From Ampullaceana balthica (lineage: Eukaryota; Mollusca; Gastropoda; Lymnaeidae): 64,000 nt of DNA. A model generated the notes under the pieces. It did not search any database. It was not told the DNA's origin and worked only from the letters and a program-made list of their open reading frames with translations. The DNA is taken from NCBI GenBank assembly GCA_944989445.1, contig CALYLW010000163.1, positions 777,501-841,500 on the forward strand, given 5' to 3'. Of this stretch, positions 44,216 through 57,026 are shown in pieces; the stretch's first letter is position 1, and every line of letters starts with the position of its first letter. Position numbers and translations under genes: made by a program.

Positions 44216-45384
44216 ATTGATGTACGAACAATGATGTACAAACAATAATGTACAAACAATAATGTACTAAAAATAATGTACTAACAATGATGTACTAACA
44301 ATGATGTACTAACAATGATGTACTAACAATGATGTACTAACAATGATGTACTAACAATGATGTACTAACAATGATGTACTAACAATAATGTACTAACAAT
44401 GATGTACTAACAATGATGTACTAACAATGATGTACTAACAATGATGTACTAACAATAATGTACTAACAATGATGTAGGAACAATGATGTACTAACAATGA
44501 TGTACTAACAATGATGTACTAACAATGATGTAGGAACAATGATGTACTAACAATGATGTACTAACAATGATGTACTAACAATAATGTACTAACAATGATG
44601 TAGGAACAATGATGTACTAACAATGATGTACTAACAATAATGTACTAACAATGATGTAGGAACAATGATGTACTAACAATAATGTACTAACAATGATGTA
44701 CGAACAATGATGTACTAACAATGATGTACGAACAATGATGTACTAACAATGATGTAGGAACAATGATGTACTAACAATGATGTACTAACAATGATGTACT
44801 AACAATGATGTACTAACAATGATGTACGAACAATGATGTACTAACAATGATGTAGGAACAATGATGTACTAACAATAATGTACTAACAATAATGTACTAA
44901 CAATAATGTACTAACAATAATGTACTAACAATGATGTACTAACAATAATGTACTAACAATGATGTACTATCAATAATGTACTAACAATGATGTACTAACA
45001 ATGATGTACTAACAATGATGTACTAACAATGATGTACTAACAATGATGTACTAACAATGATGTACTAACAATGATGTACTAACAATGATGTACTAACAAT
45101 GATGTACTAACAATGATGTACTAACAATGATGTACTAACAATGATGTACTAACAATGATGTACTAACAATGATGTACGAACAATGATGTACGAACAATGA
45201 TGTACTAACAATGATGTACTAACAATAATGTACTAACAATAATGTACTAACAATAATGTACTAACAATGATGTACGAACAATGATGTACTAACAATGATG
45301 TACTAACAATGATGTACTAACAATGATGTACTAACAATAATGTACTATCAATATGGTACTAACAATGTTGTACAAACAATTGTG
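44216..45384. repeat. 14-bp minisatellite, about 83 units
   Basis: Units CAATGATGTACTAA with three main variants (AATAATG, GTACGAA, GTAGGAA). The GTAGGAA variant recurs at about 56-bp spacings at 44470-44650, hinting at four-unit blocks. Register is kept at 14 bp throughout; both edges are diverged. Confidence 0.98.
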
Positions 45385-46123
45385 CACCCAGAATACAACA
45401 AAAGTTCAACACATGGACCCCATGAACTATTTAACTAACATTAAAGACCGGAGCCGATGAATGCTGGATAAGAACCCCATTAACTTCTCAAGTTTGAAAA
45501 TTTTGAAGCCATGAATTGTAAAACCTTTGCTTCTTCTCTCTATATATATGAGGCACTGCGATTGGCTCCCTGCAGCGCGAGCATAGCACGTGACTAACAT
45601 AACGAGCCTACCATTACCTCGTGACTTAAAGAACCGCCATTACGTCATTATAAAAATTGAACTTTGAAGAGAATAACGTGGTGAATGTAGAGTTATTATG
45701 AAAGGTCAGGAATTTGTTCAATTTCATTCTCACAAATCCATTTGTACCCCCCCCCCGGCCGCTTTTTCCTCCCACCCTTATGTTCATGAACACTGTACGT
45801 CATATTTGACGTTCATCGTTAAGGTATTGGTTGGCGATCATTGTCGAATGTTCTGGAAGTTTCTATTGTGCGCTGAGTGTGGATATAGTTGAAGTGAGTG
45901 ACGCCTTAGAACCTGGTTATATTGGCAGTACTTTGTTAACAAAAGTTAGATTTATGTCATATATATTTTAAAAAAAAATTTTTTTTAAAGAATCGTGTCC
46001 GAATCCCTAAACGTCATTTCACATGAAACTAGTAATTTAACTAAAAACATAATTTGATTCTATCGGGAAATTATTAAAAAGGTGACCTAAATTCGAAAAA
46101 GTAAACAAACAAAAAACAACAAA
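45385..46123. other. Unique sequence, no recognised gene
   Basis: Contains a C run (near 45750) and a CRE-like TTACGTCATTATAAAAA at 45640-45656. No supported gene. Confidence 0.4.
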
Positions 46124-46169
46124 AAGAGAGAGAAAGAGAGAGGGGAAGAGAGAGAGACAGAGAGCGAGA

Positions 46170-46247
<78 letters not shown>
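46124..46247. repeat. (GA)n microsatellite
   Basis: Interrupted GA/GAAA on the left, then uninterrupted GA dinucleotides from about 46174 to 46246. The Ser/Leu-rich minus-strand frame across it is an artefact. Confidence 0.98.
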
Positions 46248-46250
<3 letters not shown>

Positions 46251-46738
46251 TCTCTATATTACTGGCCTGTGAATTGGAATCGTATTCATTTCCATCGCAT
46301 CGGCAGCCAAACATCATGTCACGTGACCACTGTTCTCTCTCTCATCGCGTCTTCCAATAGGCCGCAGCTGCCGTTCAACCACTCAAGCAGCGCAGCCTTG
46401 AACTGTAACTGATCAAGAGTTTTGTGGGCGGCAGGACGCAAACAGCTCATTGATTAATGAATAGGGCATTAGAGTTTTTCAAACGTCATTTTTTTCCATT
46501 AAAAACATTAACTTTGGGGTAATTTCGACAAAATTCATTACGATTATTATTTCCAACCATTTCCGCTAACTCTTCTATAGTAGACAAGTACTTGGAAGAT
46601 GTCATTGGACGAAATAGCTCTGATCAAATAACCATAACTCTTCACTTTGCCCAGATACCTCTTGTCAACAGCCGCCCAACTCAAAGACAATCATGACAAT
46701 CACTTTCGCTTGATTTTAACATCAAGCTAAACATAAAA
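46248..46738. other. Unique sequence, no recognised gene
   Basis: Mixed composition, no supported feature. Confidence 0.45.
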
Positions 46739-46800
46739 GCACACACACTCACACACGCACACACACAAACACACACAGAAGCACACATACTCACAACACA
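46739..46800. repeat. CA-rich microsatellite
   Basis: Imperfect ACACAC/ACTCAC repeats of about 60 bp. Confidence 0.9.
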
Positions 46801-47407
46801 CTCGCATATTTCTAATCCTACTATTATTGTTGCCTTGGGAAATTTGCTCCTTAAAAAAATATCGAGATTTCTAAGCTGAAATGTCCGAAATTAGCGCTAT
46901 TTTCTCATTAAGACCCGATCTTCTGTCGAGCTGCTAATAGTTTCATATCGATTGTACCATGGTGGCATAGTGCTATCGGATTCTCAAGATGTTCGCGTGT
47001 TTTCTCTTGCTGTTGTTTCTTTATTTGAATATTGAAATATTGTATCCACTCGTCAGCTAAAAGACATCATGAGACAACTCAGTGCCGCTGGACAGTTCGA
47101 ATAAAATCAGCTGGAGAAAATGTGCCCCACCCCCTTTCCAAGGTCTTCGTGAATGTTGTCTTTGAAGACATGTCCAATAATACTGTAATTATAACCCGCA
47201 TGTTTGCTCATATTTCAATAACTCAACATTTATATATGAATTTCATTACACTATTCTAAAAAAAATTGTTTTGTTTCTATATTTATTGTCCTCATTTTTT
47301 AAGAAACCATGCAAATTTGTTCCCGTATACTTTATTCACACAGTTTTGTAAAATCAAAATCTGTTCACACTATTATAATTTAACACAAATCAGTGACAAA
47401 TCGTCAG
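46801..47407. other. AT-rich unique sequence
   Basis: A 75-codon frame (47032-47259) is non-repetitive but matches no family I know. No other feature. Confidence 0.4.
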
Positions 47408-47471
47408 TTGAGAATTATAAAGCTCTATGTCCTTCAATACTTATATTGACTTAGAGCTTTATAATTCTCAA
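47408..47471. repeat. Perfect 19-bp inverted repeat with 26-bp loop
   Basis: TTGAGAATTATAAAGCTCT (47408-47426) is the exact reverse complement of 47453-47471. Stem and loop size are compatible with a small hairpin RNA or a tiny foldback element remnant. The AT-rich stem is weaker than in typical microRNA precursors. Confidence 0.85.
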
Positions 47472-47811
47472 TTGAAGAAATCATTACATCACTCAAATCA
47501 GTCCACACAAACAAGAATTTTCACATACGACTTTCTATATTGTTGAACAATTATTTACAAAACTCATTAATGATGTAAAATGTCAAGACCATTCATTGGG
47601 TTTGAAATACGTCACTTTGTGATCGCAATCCGTAAATCCATGAAATCGCTTCTACGTGATCGGATTAACCTGGGATATTTCTGGACGAGATCAAACCACT
47701 TTCATGAGTTTTACTTCAGTCGCATTTAGCCATTCAATGGAACTAAAATAGGCAATTCAGCAATATATGTGTCATGAAACTATTAGAACGAGTCAAAACA
47801 TTAAGCGCCTA
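47472..47811. other. AT-rich unique sequence
   Basis: Nothing supported. Confidence 0.5.
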
Positions 47812-47912
47812 TGTATAAAATGCCGCACAGTGCTGTTAATATAAGTGCGCGTGTAGACAATATAGCACAGTACTGTTAATATAAGTGCCCGTGAAGACAG
47901 TAGGAAGCAGTG
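47812..47912. repeat. Tandem duplication of about 50 bp, 2 units
   Basis: GCACAGTGCTGTTAATATAA and GCACAGTACTGTTAATATAA occur about 50 bp apart with similar flanks (AAGTGCSCGTG, AGACA). The start of an array that did not expand. Confidence 0.85.
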
Positions 47913-48269
47913 CTAATCGTTGGCAATTATGTTGTAACGACCTTGTGTTCACGCAGGAAGTCCGTATGACTCATAAGTTGTCTGTGGAATTTTGCTTCGT
48001 TGCGGCTGTTTGCCCACAACTTCAACCATAGCAACCCAAAGATGTAGATCACGTGACTCATGTTCTTAAAAATGGAGAGATGATCAAAGATCTCAGATTA
48101 TTTACAAAGTTAGTTTATAAAAGAGCGTGGCAATTATTTTTCGAGGTTAGATTATAAAAAAGTTAATATTTTTTTTTAAGAGCTGAGGTTGTCACATAAT
48201 TTAATTGATTAAGATGTAATGTAGATGTTATCTAACAGGCCCAAGATTGTCAAACATCACTAAATATTA
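47913..48269. other. Unique sequence, no recognised gene
   Basis: Mixed to AT-rich DNA without supported feature. Confidence 0.45.
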
Positions 48270-48480
48270 AATTCCTCATATTAATTAAGGTCCCAGATTG
48301 TCAAAGATCTCAGAATATTAAAGACCTAAGGTAACCAACGATCCCAGTATATTAAAGACCTAAGGTATCCAACGATCCCAGTATATTAAAGACCTAAGGT
48401 AACCAACGATCCCAATATATTAAAGACCTAAGGTAACCAAAGATCACAGAATATTTAAGACCTAAGATATACAAAGATTA
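48270..48480. repeat. 34-bp minisatellite, about 6 units
   Basis: Units TAAAGACCTAAGGTAACCAA plus CGATCCCAGTATAT. The three central units are nearly identical and units decay towards both sides, where ATTGTCAAAGATCTCAGAAT-like relatives are still visible. Confidence 0.92.
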
Positions 48481-49478
48481 TCACGTCAACAAAAATTCCT
48501 GTAATAAACATCTCAGATAATTGTAATCAAACATCTCTGAAAATCAGAACCTCGGCTCATCAAATATCTCATAGGAATCAATTTCTCACATGAAAAGATC
48601 AAAGAAACAAATATGATAAAACAAACAGCGTATGACACTAAGAATGAATGTGGAACAATGTTTTGAGTGTTCCCCAAACGCGCGTGAGTTTGTTTAGATA
48701 ATTGCTACTGTATGAGTGTCGGGAACTGCAGTGCATAGTAATTACTGAATTGAGTTGATAGACACTGGGCAATAACGCTGGTGTGAAACATGATGTAGTG
48801 TTGGGGTAAGGCATGGTGCGGTAATAGTTCAGGACACGACGATATAGAATGTACAGCTTGTATTTTACTGGAGTTGCGTGGGATACGCAACCACTGACCA
48901 AGGAAATATGCCCAAAGGGCCACGGCGATAATTAAATGGAATTGATCGGAATGCCGATGCAGTAGTTACTATTGTGCTAAAAATATATGTATTTACATAT
49001 TAGAGTGATATCTGTTTGGTAGTATTAGCAAGAGACATTTAGTATCGTACCATCAAAAGACCTAATTTACTGTCCTATTATCAAGAGATAAGTCTATTAT
49101 ATTATCAAGATACCAGTCGGGGTAAATGGCATGATTGATTCTTTGCATGCTCTCAACACGCGCTAAATTTTCAAAGATTTTAGCCTCAACATTCTCCCAC
49201 AAGGAGCCGTTGGGTTGTAGGGTTGTAAGGTTGTAGCCGTGTTCAACCCAACAGCTCTGCTTGTTTGCACAGTTTTCTACCCGACCACTCAGTGGCAGAT
49301 GGGCGTAACTCCTCGGAGAAGTAGAGAGCACTTACAACCGTTGCTTGCAGACCGAGGGGAGCTAAGCGTTACGTGCAAATGTGTCCCAAGTTCTTATGTA
49401 CACCATGATTCCCTTTGATGTCGCCGTCAACGCTGTTCGATAAACTGGCGAATTTAAGAAACGAGAAATTTAGGCGTT
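48481..49478. other. Unique sequence, no recognised gene
   Basis: Minus-strand frames at 48638-48901, 48705-48923 and 49062-49331 are non-repetitive, but none resembles a known family. The segment 49190-49240 contains GGGTTGTAGGGTTGTAAGG, a short slippage-type repeat. Confidence 0.4.
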
Positions 49479-49777
49479 GAACTTTACAAGGCCAGCTTGG
49501 AACTTTATAGGGCCAGCTTGGAACTTTATAGGGCCAGCTTGGAACTTTAAAGGGCCAGCTTGGAACTTTATAGGGCCAGCTTGGAAATTTACAGGGCCAG
49601 CTTGGAACTTTATAGGGCCAGCTTGGAACTTTATAGGGCCAGCTTGGAACTTTATAGGGCCAGCTTGGAACTTTATAAGGCCAGCTTGGAACTTTAAAGA
49701 GCCAGCTTGGAACTTTACAGAGCCAGCTTGGAACTTTAAAGAGCCAGCTTGGAACTTTACAGAGCCAGCTAGGAAGT
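49479..49777. repeat. 21-bp minisatellite, about 14 units
   Basis: Units GGGCCAGCTTGGAACTTTA plus two bases, in strict 21-bp register. The right third switches to an AGAGCCAGC subtype, with AAAG and ACAG forms alternating. The 102-codon plus-strand frame of FIGPAWN heptapeptides results from a stop-free unit divisible by three. Confidence 0.97.
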
Positions 49778-50448
49778 GGACCTAAAATTAGACTGTCAGG
49801 TCTATGAGTTTGACAGAGGTCCTCAAAATATGCTTAAATCATTTCAGTTTGTAGATCCTCCAACAACTTTAGAGAGTAAGGGTTTTCTTTGAATTGTTTC
49901 GGTACATATAAGAAATAAAAGAAATAACTAAAAATATAGTCACACTTTTGGTCCATGAAAATCAGCCTGCATTCATGACATGAAGAAGACAAAATGATTA
50001 TGAAAATAATTTTGTGACTTAAGGATGCGTGATCCTGACATTAGACCGCGATTGATTTTTTTATTTCTTTAAAAAGACAATTTCAGAGCTCTGATTGCAG
50101 CCAATCGTATGAAATCATACTGTAAGACGCTAGTAATGAAACACACAACATTATAGAGCAGATAAATTAGATTGTGTCATGTTCCAAATATGAAGAAATC
50201 GTTTTTTAGCTACTTAGATAATGCCCTCCCCTCCGGTCCCCCAATCATCCCGATATAAGCTGTAATCTTATTCAATAATCCAGGTGAACATGACATAAGA
50301 TAGAGAAAGATTGGAAGCAATGACGAAACATTGGTTACGTAATTGTCGATGTCAGACGAAATGACTTGAGGAAAAAGGGGGGGGGGCGAATGTTATGGCT
50401 AAGTTTCCACTTACTATAAAATAATTTAATAATGCCTTTACATTGAAA
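49778..50448. other. AT-rich unique sequence
   Basis: Nothing supported; a G run is present near 50377-50387. Confidence 0.5.
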
Positions 50449-51303
50449 ACCAACCTTTTCTCAGTTACTAGAAACCGATGTTTGTAAAACCCACCATTTC
50501 TCACAGTCAACAGACACTGATTTTTGTAAAACCCACCATTTCTCACAGTCAACATACACCGATTTTTGTAAAACCCACCATTTCTCAGTCAATACACACC
50601 GATGTTTGTAAAACCCACCATTTCTCACAGTCAACAGACACTGATTTTTGTAAAACCCACCATTTCTCACAGTCAACATACACCGATTTTTGTAAAACCC
50701 ACCATTTCTCACAGTCAATAAACAGAGATGTTTGTAAAGCCCACCATTTCACACAGTCAATAAACACAGATGTTTGTAAAACCCACAATTTCTGACAGTC
50801 AATACACACCGATGTTTTTAAAACCCACCATTCATCACAGTCAATACACACCGATGTTTGTAAAACCCACCATTCATCACAGTCAATACACACCGATGTT
50901 TGTAAAACCCACCATTCATCACAGTCAATACACACCGATGTTTGTAAAACCCACCATTTCTTATAGTCAATACACACCGATGTTTGTAAAACCCACCATT
51001 CATCACAGTCAATACACAGCGATGTTTCTAAAACCCACCATTTCTTATAGTCAATACACACCGATGTTTGTAAAACCCACCATTTCTGTCAGTTAATACA
51101 CACCGATGTTTGTAAAACCCACCATTTCTCACAGTCAATAAACACATATGTTTGTAAAACCCACCATTTCTGACAGCCAATACACACCGATGTTTGTAAA
51201 ACCCACCATTTCTCACAGTCAATAAACACATATGTTTGTAAAACCCACCATTTCTGACAGCCAATACACACCGATGTTTGTAAAACCCACCATTCCTCGC
51301 AGT
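50449..51303. repeat. 42-bp minisatellite, about 20 units
   Basis: Units TTTGTAAAACCCACCATTTC, TCACAGTCAA and TACACACCGATG. Subtypes: TTCTCAC, TTCATCAC, TTCTTATAG and TTCTGACAGCC. The pair TTCTCACAGTCAATAAACACA / TTCTGACAGCCAATACACACC repeats as an 84-bp doublet at 51120-51290. Another block (50490-50570) is repeated at 50610-50700. Open frames on both strands are by-products. Confidence 0.97.
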
Positions 51304-52299
51304 GACTAGAGACCATCTGACTAGCACACACACACACAAACAAATTGTTCTTAAATAAAGACAAGAATTCTCCAGGCTTCAGAGATCTGATCTCATCAAT
51401 TGAAACATGATCTTTGGTCTCACTCAGACAGGACCTCATCATCATCGCAACAAAACTCAAACCTGGGCTATGAAATAAAAATGTTATAGATTCGTTATGT
51501 TTATATCCTTAGCGACGATATATCCTTGGATAGTTTTTTTTGTCACAATCACGTTAAAAACGCTCAAGTTTCATCAATACTTGAAACGACAAGAAACAAA
51601 ATTCGTTACATCAACTTTTTTATAGTACGAATGGATCCTAAAATTGTGTACCGTGTGACGAAATCGATATCGATTTTTCCCCCTCCACCTTCCCCGGCCG
51701 AACCCCAGATCAAAGGGTTATCAAGCAATGGGCATGAAGATAATGGTATCGCTATTGTCACAGTACAGTTCTGTGGCCACGCTTGAATGGTGGTTGTACC
51801 GACTGCCTGGCGAGGAAGTATTATCTTCAAATACACACAAGACAATGGAGTGAGTCGCCTGCAATTTTAATTTATTTCTTTAAAAGAAATCCCGTCTTAG
51901 GAAAAACTCTTCAAGGGGGAAATTTTGATATTTTTTTTTAATAACTAGGAAAATAAAAGTATGTCTACAAATGCTCTAGATGTACAAAATAACATGTTAT
52001 TGTATTTAATAGCTGGGGGTTGGGACTTGGGGAGGGGGTGGAGTGACAGTGAGGCGGGGGAGCAGTGAGGTGGGGATTAGTGATGTGGGGGAGTTAAATA
52101 GAACATTTGAGAACCACCGTCTAGAAAAAATTCTAAAGGATTTTAATCATAATTATAAAACGCTTGTGTAAACCTCCAGGGAAAATTCAAGGATGGCTTG
52201 TTCTATTGTTGTATCGCTCCTTTATATAAACATTCGCTTTGATACTATACCATCAACATGTAAGGCACTAGTTTCTGTTGATTGAACTTTCCTCTGACC
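51304..52299. other. Unique sequence with G-quadruplex motif
   Basis: Positions 52016-52040 (GGGGGTTGGGACTTGGGGAG and following Gs) meet the G-quadruplex pattern. Overlapping opposite frames at 51526-51845 show no domain. No supported gene. Confidence 0.45.
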
Positions 52300-52862
52300 C
52301 ACCACTGCCATCATACCATCTCTTTACATCACTTTTCTGGTACCATCTGTTAACAGCACTGTGCTGGTACCATCTGTTAACAGCACTGTGCTGGTACTAT
52401 CTCATTACAGCACTGTGTTTGTACCATCTCTTTACAGCACTGTGTTGGTACCATCTCTTTACAGCACTGTGTTGGTACCATCTCTTTACAGCACTTTTCT
52501 GGTACCATCTGTTAACAGCACTGTGCTGGTACTATCTCATTACAGCACTGTGCTGGTACTATCTCATTACAGCACTGTGCTGGTACTATCTCCTTACAGC
52601 ACTTTGCTGGTACTATCTCATTACAGCACTGTGCTGGTACTATCTCATTACAGCACTGTGTTGGTACCATCTCATTACAGCACTTTGTTGGTACCATCTC
52701 ATTACAGCACATTGCTGGTACCATCTCTTTACAGCACTTTGCTGGTACTATCTCATTACAGCACTTTGCTGGTACCATCTCTTTACAGCACTTTGCTGGT
52801 ACCATCTCATTACAGCACTTTGCTGGTACCATCTCTTTACAGCACTTTGCTGGTACTATATG
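52300..52862. repeat. 27-bp minisatellite, about 20 units
   Basis: Units GGTACCATCTCTTTACAGCA plus CTTTGCT, with CATT/CTTT/GTTA and ACC/ACT variants in strict 27-bp register. The frames of nine residues (YHLFTALCW and similar) are open on both strands over 130 to 195 codons as a by-product. Confidence 0.97.
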
Positions 52863-52914
52863 TGAACGCTGATTGTTCTGAGACCATACCTGAAGGTATG
52901 GCGCTATATCATCT

Positions 52915-53010
52915 TTGACCACACTCTGCCGGTACCATCTCTAATAGCACTTTGCAGGTACCATCTCTAATAGCACTTTGCAGGTACCATATCTAATCAC
53001 ATTGTTCTGG
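52915..53010. repeat. Outlying diverged units of the 27-bp array
   Basis: Three GGTACCATCTCTAATAGCAC-type units lie beyond a 50-bp unique interruption, showing that the array was once longer or was split by an insertion. Confidence 0.8.
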
Positions 53011-53227
53011 TACCTCACTGACAGCTGACTTCCACGGGTTATGGTCAATAAAGGACAGTAAAACTGCCAGCCGATACCTCCCACCCCTCGCCATAAAAAA
53101 CTCTGTTTGCCGAGGGCGAGGGCCGTGTCCTTGTGGACAACCACCCCCCCCCCACCTGCTCAGGTGTCACCGTGGTTCTAGGGGGGGGGGCTTACCTGGT
53201 CCACACAACATACAAGTCTTAGTTGTG

Positions 53228-53330
53228 ATACTGTCATACAAATCATTGTCGGGAAACTATCAAACAAGTCTTTGTCGGATACTATCATACAAGTCTTTGC
53301 CGGATACTATCATACAAGAATTTTTTTGGA
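53228..53330. repeat. 25-bp minisatellite, 4 units
   Basis: CTATCATACAAGTCTTTG followed by YCGGATA, four units with the outer ones diverged. Confidence 0.88.
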
Positions 53331-53446
53331 CATTAATATACCCATGGTCGTCGTGATTTTAACATACAAGTTGTTGTCAATATTTAACATAAAATATTTT
53401 ATCAAAACATTCTTGTTTTACATCAACTTAAACAGTTTCTTGTGCC

Positions 53447-54609
53447 GACCGCATCATCCTTTCTAAGGTACCGAAGACATTGACCAACTCAAAGCATCAT
53501 CCTTTCTAAGGTACCGAAGACATTGACCAAATCAACGCATCATCCTTTCTAAGGTACCGAAGACATTGACCAACTCAAAGCATCATCCTTTCTAAGGTAC
53601 CGAAGACATTGACCAAGTCAGCGCATCATCCTTTCTAAGGTACCGAAGACATTGACCAAGTTACGGCATCATCCTTTCTAAGGTACCGAAGACATTGACA
53701 AGTCAACGCAACATCATTTCTAAGGTACCGAAGACATTGAACAAGTCAACGCATCATCCTTTCTAATGTACCGAAGACATTGACCAAGTCAACGCATCAT
53801 CCTTTCTAATGTACCGAAGACATTGACCAAGTCAACGCATCATCCTTTCTAAAGTACCGAAGACATTTACCAAGTCAACGCATCATCCTTTCTAATGTAC
53901 CGAAGACATTGACCAAGTCAACGCATCATCCTTTCTAAGGTACCGAAGACATTGACCAAGTCAACGCATCATCCTTTCTAAGGTACCGAAGACATTGACC
54001 AACTCAACGCATCATCCTTTCTAATGTACCGAAGACATTGACCAAGTCAACGCATCATCCTTTTTAAGGTACCGAAGACATTGACCAAGTCAACGCAGCA
54101 TCCTTTCTAATGTACCGAAGACATTGAACAAGTCAACGCATCATCCTTTCTAATGTACCGAAGACATTGACCAAGTCAACGCATCATCCTTTCTAATGTA
54201 CCGAAGACATTGACCAAGTCAACGCATCATCCTTTCTAAAGTACCGAAGACATTTACCAAGTCAACGCATCATCCTTTCTAATGTACCGAAGACATTGAC
54301 CAAGTCAACGCATCATCCTTTCTAATGTACCGAAGACATTGACCAAGTCAACGCATCATCCTTTCTAAAGTACCGAAGACATTTACCAAGTCAACGCATC
54401 ATCCTTTCTAATGTACCGAAGACATTGACCAAGTCAACGCATCATCCTTTCTAAGGTACCGAAGACATTGACCAAGTCAACGCATCATCCTTTCTAAGGT
54501 ACCGAAGACATTGACCAAGTCAACGCATCATCCTTTCTAAGGTACCGAAGACATTGACCAAGTCAACGCATCATCCTTTTTAAGGTACCGAAGACATTGA
54601 CCAAGTCAA
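53447..54609. repeat. 43-bp minisatellite, about 27 units, with 129/387-bp higher-order copies
   Basis: Units GCATCATCCTTTCTAA, GGTACCGAAGACATTGACCA and AGTCAAC in 43-bp register. The double variant AAAGTACC with CATTTACC occurs at 53851, 54238 and 54367, spacings of 387 bp (9 units) and 129 bp (3 units). This marks a nine-unit duplication followed by a three-unit duplication. Confidence 0.98.
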
Positions 54610-55269
54610 TGGTTACCTTGGTAGAGCGGCAAAGATTTTAAATTGGCCAACTTATTTATTAATGAACACGGCTCCAGGGAGTCTAGTCTGGAAATGAAAG
54701 TTAATGAGTCGTATACAACGGACCACAAAGGCGAATGATTCACAAGATTAAAACTATAAAAACTCATCGTTCAGATGAAGTTTCTTTTGTTGCACACCCG
54801 AGAACTGAGTGCAACGATTTTTTTCGTACCGCGAAGTCCGAAACTAATTTCTTATCAAAACAAAATTTGTGTCCTTTTGTATAAAATTTCAGAACTTGAA
54901 ATACAATTTATTTGATTAAGAAAAAAAAATGTACTTTTAAAAGTTAAATTTTAATTCCATAATTAAGATAATTATGTCATAATTATTTCTGCACTCTGCT
55001 GGACTGATGTTAACTGGCCACAAATTTAAAACAGACGCCATCATTAAAAACAAGATGATTTAAAGCAATATTTTTTTTAAAAAAAAAGAATGATCATATA
55101 GGCCTAATTACCAGCACACTGTTGACATGTGTTTCCTTGGGCTATAAGAAATGTAAACAAAGAGAAGAGTGAGTTGTTCCAGCCATGAATTATTAATGAT
55201 GTGTGCAAGCTCATTCTGGAGTTGTTTGTTAATTTTGAGAAAATATTTCCTATCCAACCAACCCAGGGG
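54610..55269. other. AT-rich unique sequence
   Basis: Nothing supported. Confidence 0.5.
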
Positions 55270-55482
55270 CGGTGACACCGTGTTAATATTGACAGTGACA
55301 CGGTGTTAATATTGACAGTAACACGTGTTAATATTGACAGTGACACGGTGTTAATATTGACAGTGACACGGTGTTAATATTGACAGTGACACGGTGTTAA
55401 TATTGACAGTGACACGGTGTTAATATTGACAGTGACACCGTGTTAATATTGACAGTGACACGGTGTTAATATTGACAGAAAT
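55270..55482. repeat. 23-bp minisatellite, about 9 units
   Basis: Units GACAGTGACACGGTGTTAA plus TATT. One unit lacks a G (ACACGTGTT) and two carry ACACCGTG. Homogeneous and probably young. Confidence 0.96.
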
Positions 55483-56494
55483 GAGAATCTTGTTGACTCG
55501 TGGTACCAGCTAGTTGTTAGGTTAGCGATAGGAGTGTCAAAATTAGTATCATAAAAAACAGTTCCGATGTAGTGAGATTTCCAATCGCAGTGACACATAG
55601 TGTGACTTTCATATCAATAACACAGTGATGAAATCTCAATGACTTGAATTATCACGGTCCTATTGGACTGTGGCACATGAAGTAATGACAAACTGGACAA
55701 ACATTGTGATCGACATAATCCCAGTTGCCCCATGTCCGAGTTGGTTTGATTGTTGTCAGATAATATGGTGGAGGGTGGGGGACGGGGGTGGTTAGGGTTG
55801 TCGTCAGGGTCCAGTTGGTACATGTTTGCTGACCGCTTGGGACATCTCAGCTGAGTTTTCAATTTCGTTGTTGAATTGACTTTATTGTTGTTTAGCTGAC
55901 GAAGGCATCATGCCGACACGTCGTTGTATTGCTTCTATATGTCAGGTTCGCATTGTTTCGTAAATTCTGATCGTTGTCATAGATCCCTGTTAGTTATTTG
56001 AAAGTTTAGAAAATCAAAGAAAATATTTTAAATTTTCTATTTAAAAATTAAACAATTATTTACTACATGGGTTAAAACATTTTTTCATAGCGCCATGAAT
56101 AATTGACACGTCTGTGTAAAAAGGTTTGAGAACCTTTGCAGAAAACAGCCGATGGTTTCCATTGTCACATGGTAGATAGACAGATGCCTTAAATAATACT
56201 CTGTATGAATAATATTCATGCGCACGAGTCCAAATCGGCAATACCCGTTAGCCAAGACTTGATGAATGTACCCCATCGAGGCGGCGCCCCGCATGAATAG
56301 ATAATCATCAGGATGAACTCAGTCGTTTAAGATGGAACAGGGCGCTGGATCTCTCAGGCGGGGGGCCAAGTCCCAGATGGACGCGGGGCGTTCTGCAGGG
56401 CGAGAGAGAAGGAGAGAGGCTTCAGAGAATACAATTCATCATGGCTACTACTGGCGTACACGGCGAAATAAAATTAACAAAGCCGTGGATGATT
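55483..56494. other. Unique sequence with G-quadruplex motif
   Basis: Positions 55768-55797 contain GGAGGGTGGGGGACGGGGGT, a good G-quadruplex motif. No array or recognised gene. Frames at 55614-55862 and 56056-56294 on the minus strand have no domain. Confidence 0.45.
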
Positions 56495-56646
56495 CCACAA
56501 ACACACACCCACACACTCACACACACTCACACAAACTCACACACACTCACACACACTCACATACACTCACACACACTCACTCACACACACACTCACACAC
56601 ACACTCACACACACTCACACACACTCACACACACACTCACACACAA
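56495..56646. repeat. ACAC/ACTC compound microsatellite
   Basis: About 150 bp of CACACTCA-type repeats. Open His/Thr-rich frames crossing it are artefacts. Confidence 0.97.
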
Positions 56647-57026
56647 ACATAAAGCCGCACAAACACACAAGCGCAAGCACGCAGATTTAAAAGCTTTCGT
56701 TTTTTTTAAAGTAAATAAACGCCCAAGTAGTCATAAACTTAAATTGTTGACATTTGTACATTTTGAAATATGAGTTCTATGTTGTTGTTTTTTTTAAAAT
56801 CTGTACGCACAAACTTTTGTTCGTGTAATAGATCAAACGGCCTACAGATCTACTGCTGGCTAGGGCTGTCAATATTGTTGAAAGATCTACTGCTGGCCCA
56901 TGTTTACTTTCTGACAGGTTTCAGCAAAAAGATGATTCACTTGAATGGAGGTCCTTAATTTTAAATGGGAAAATAAAATCTCAAGACAGACTATAGAAAA
57001 TGTGTATTTAGTTGGGAGTTAACAAT
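56647..57026. other. AT-rich unique sequence
   Basis: AGATCTACTGCTGGC occurs twice about 37 bp apart (near 56847 and 56884). Nothing else. Confidence 0.45.
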
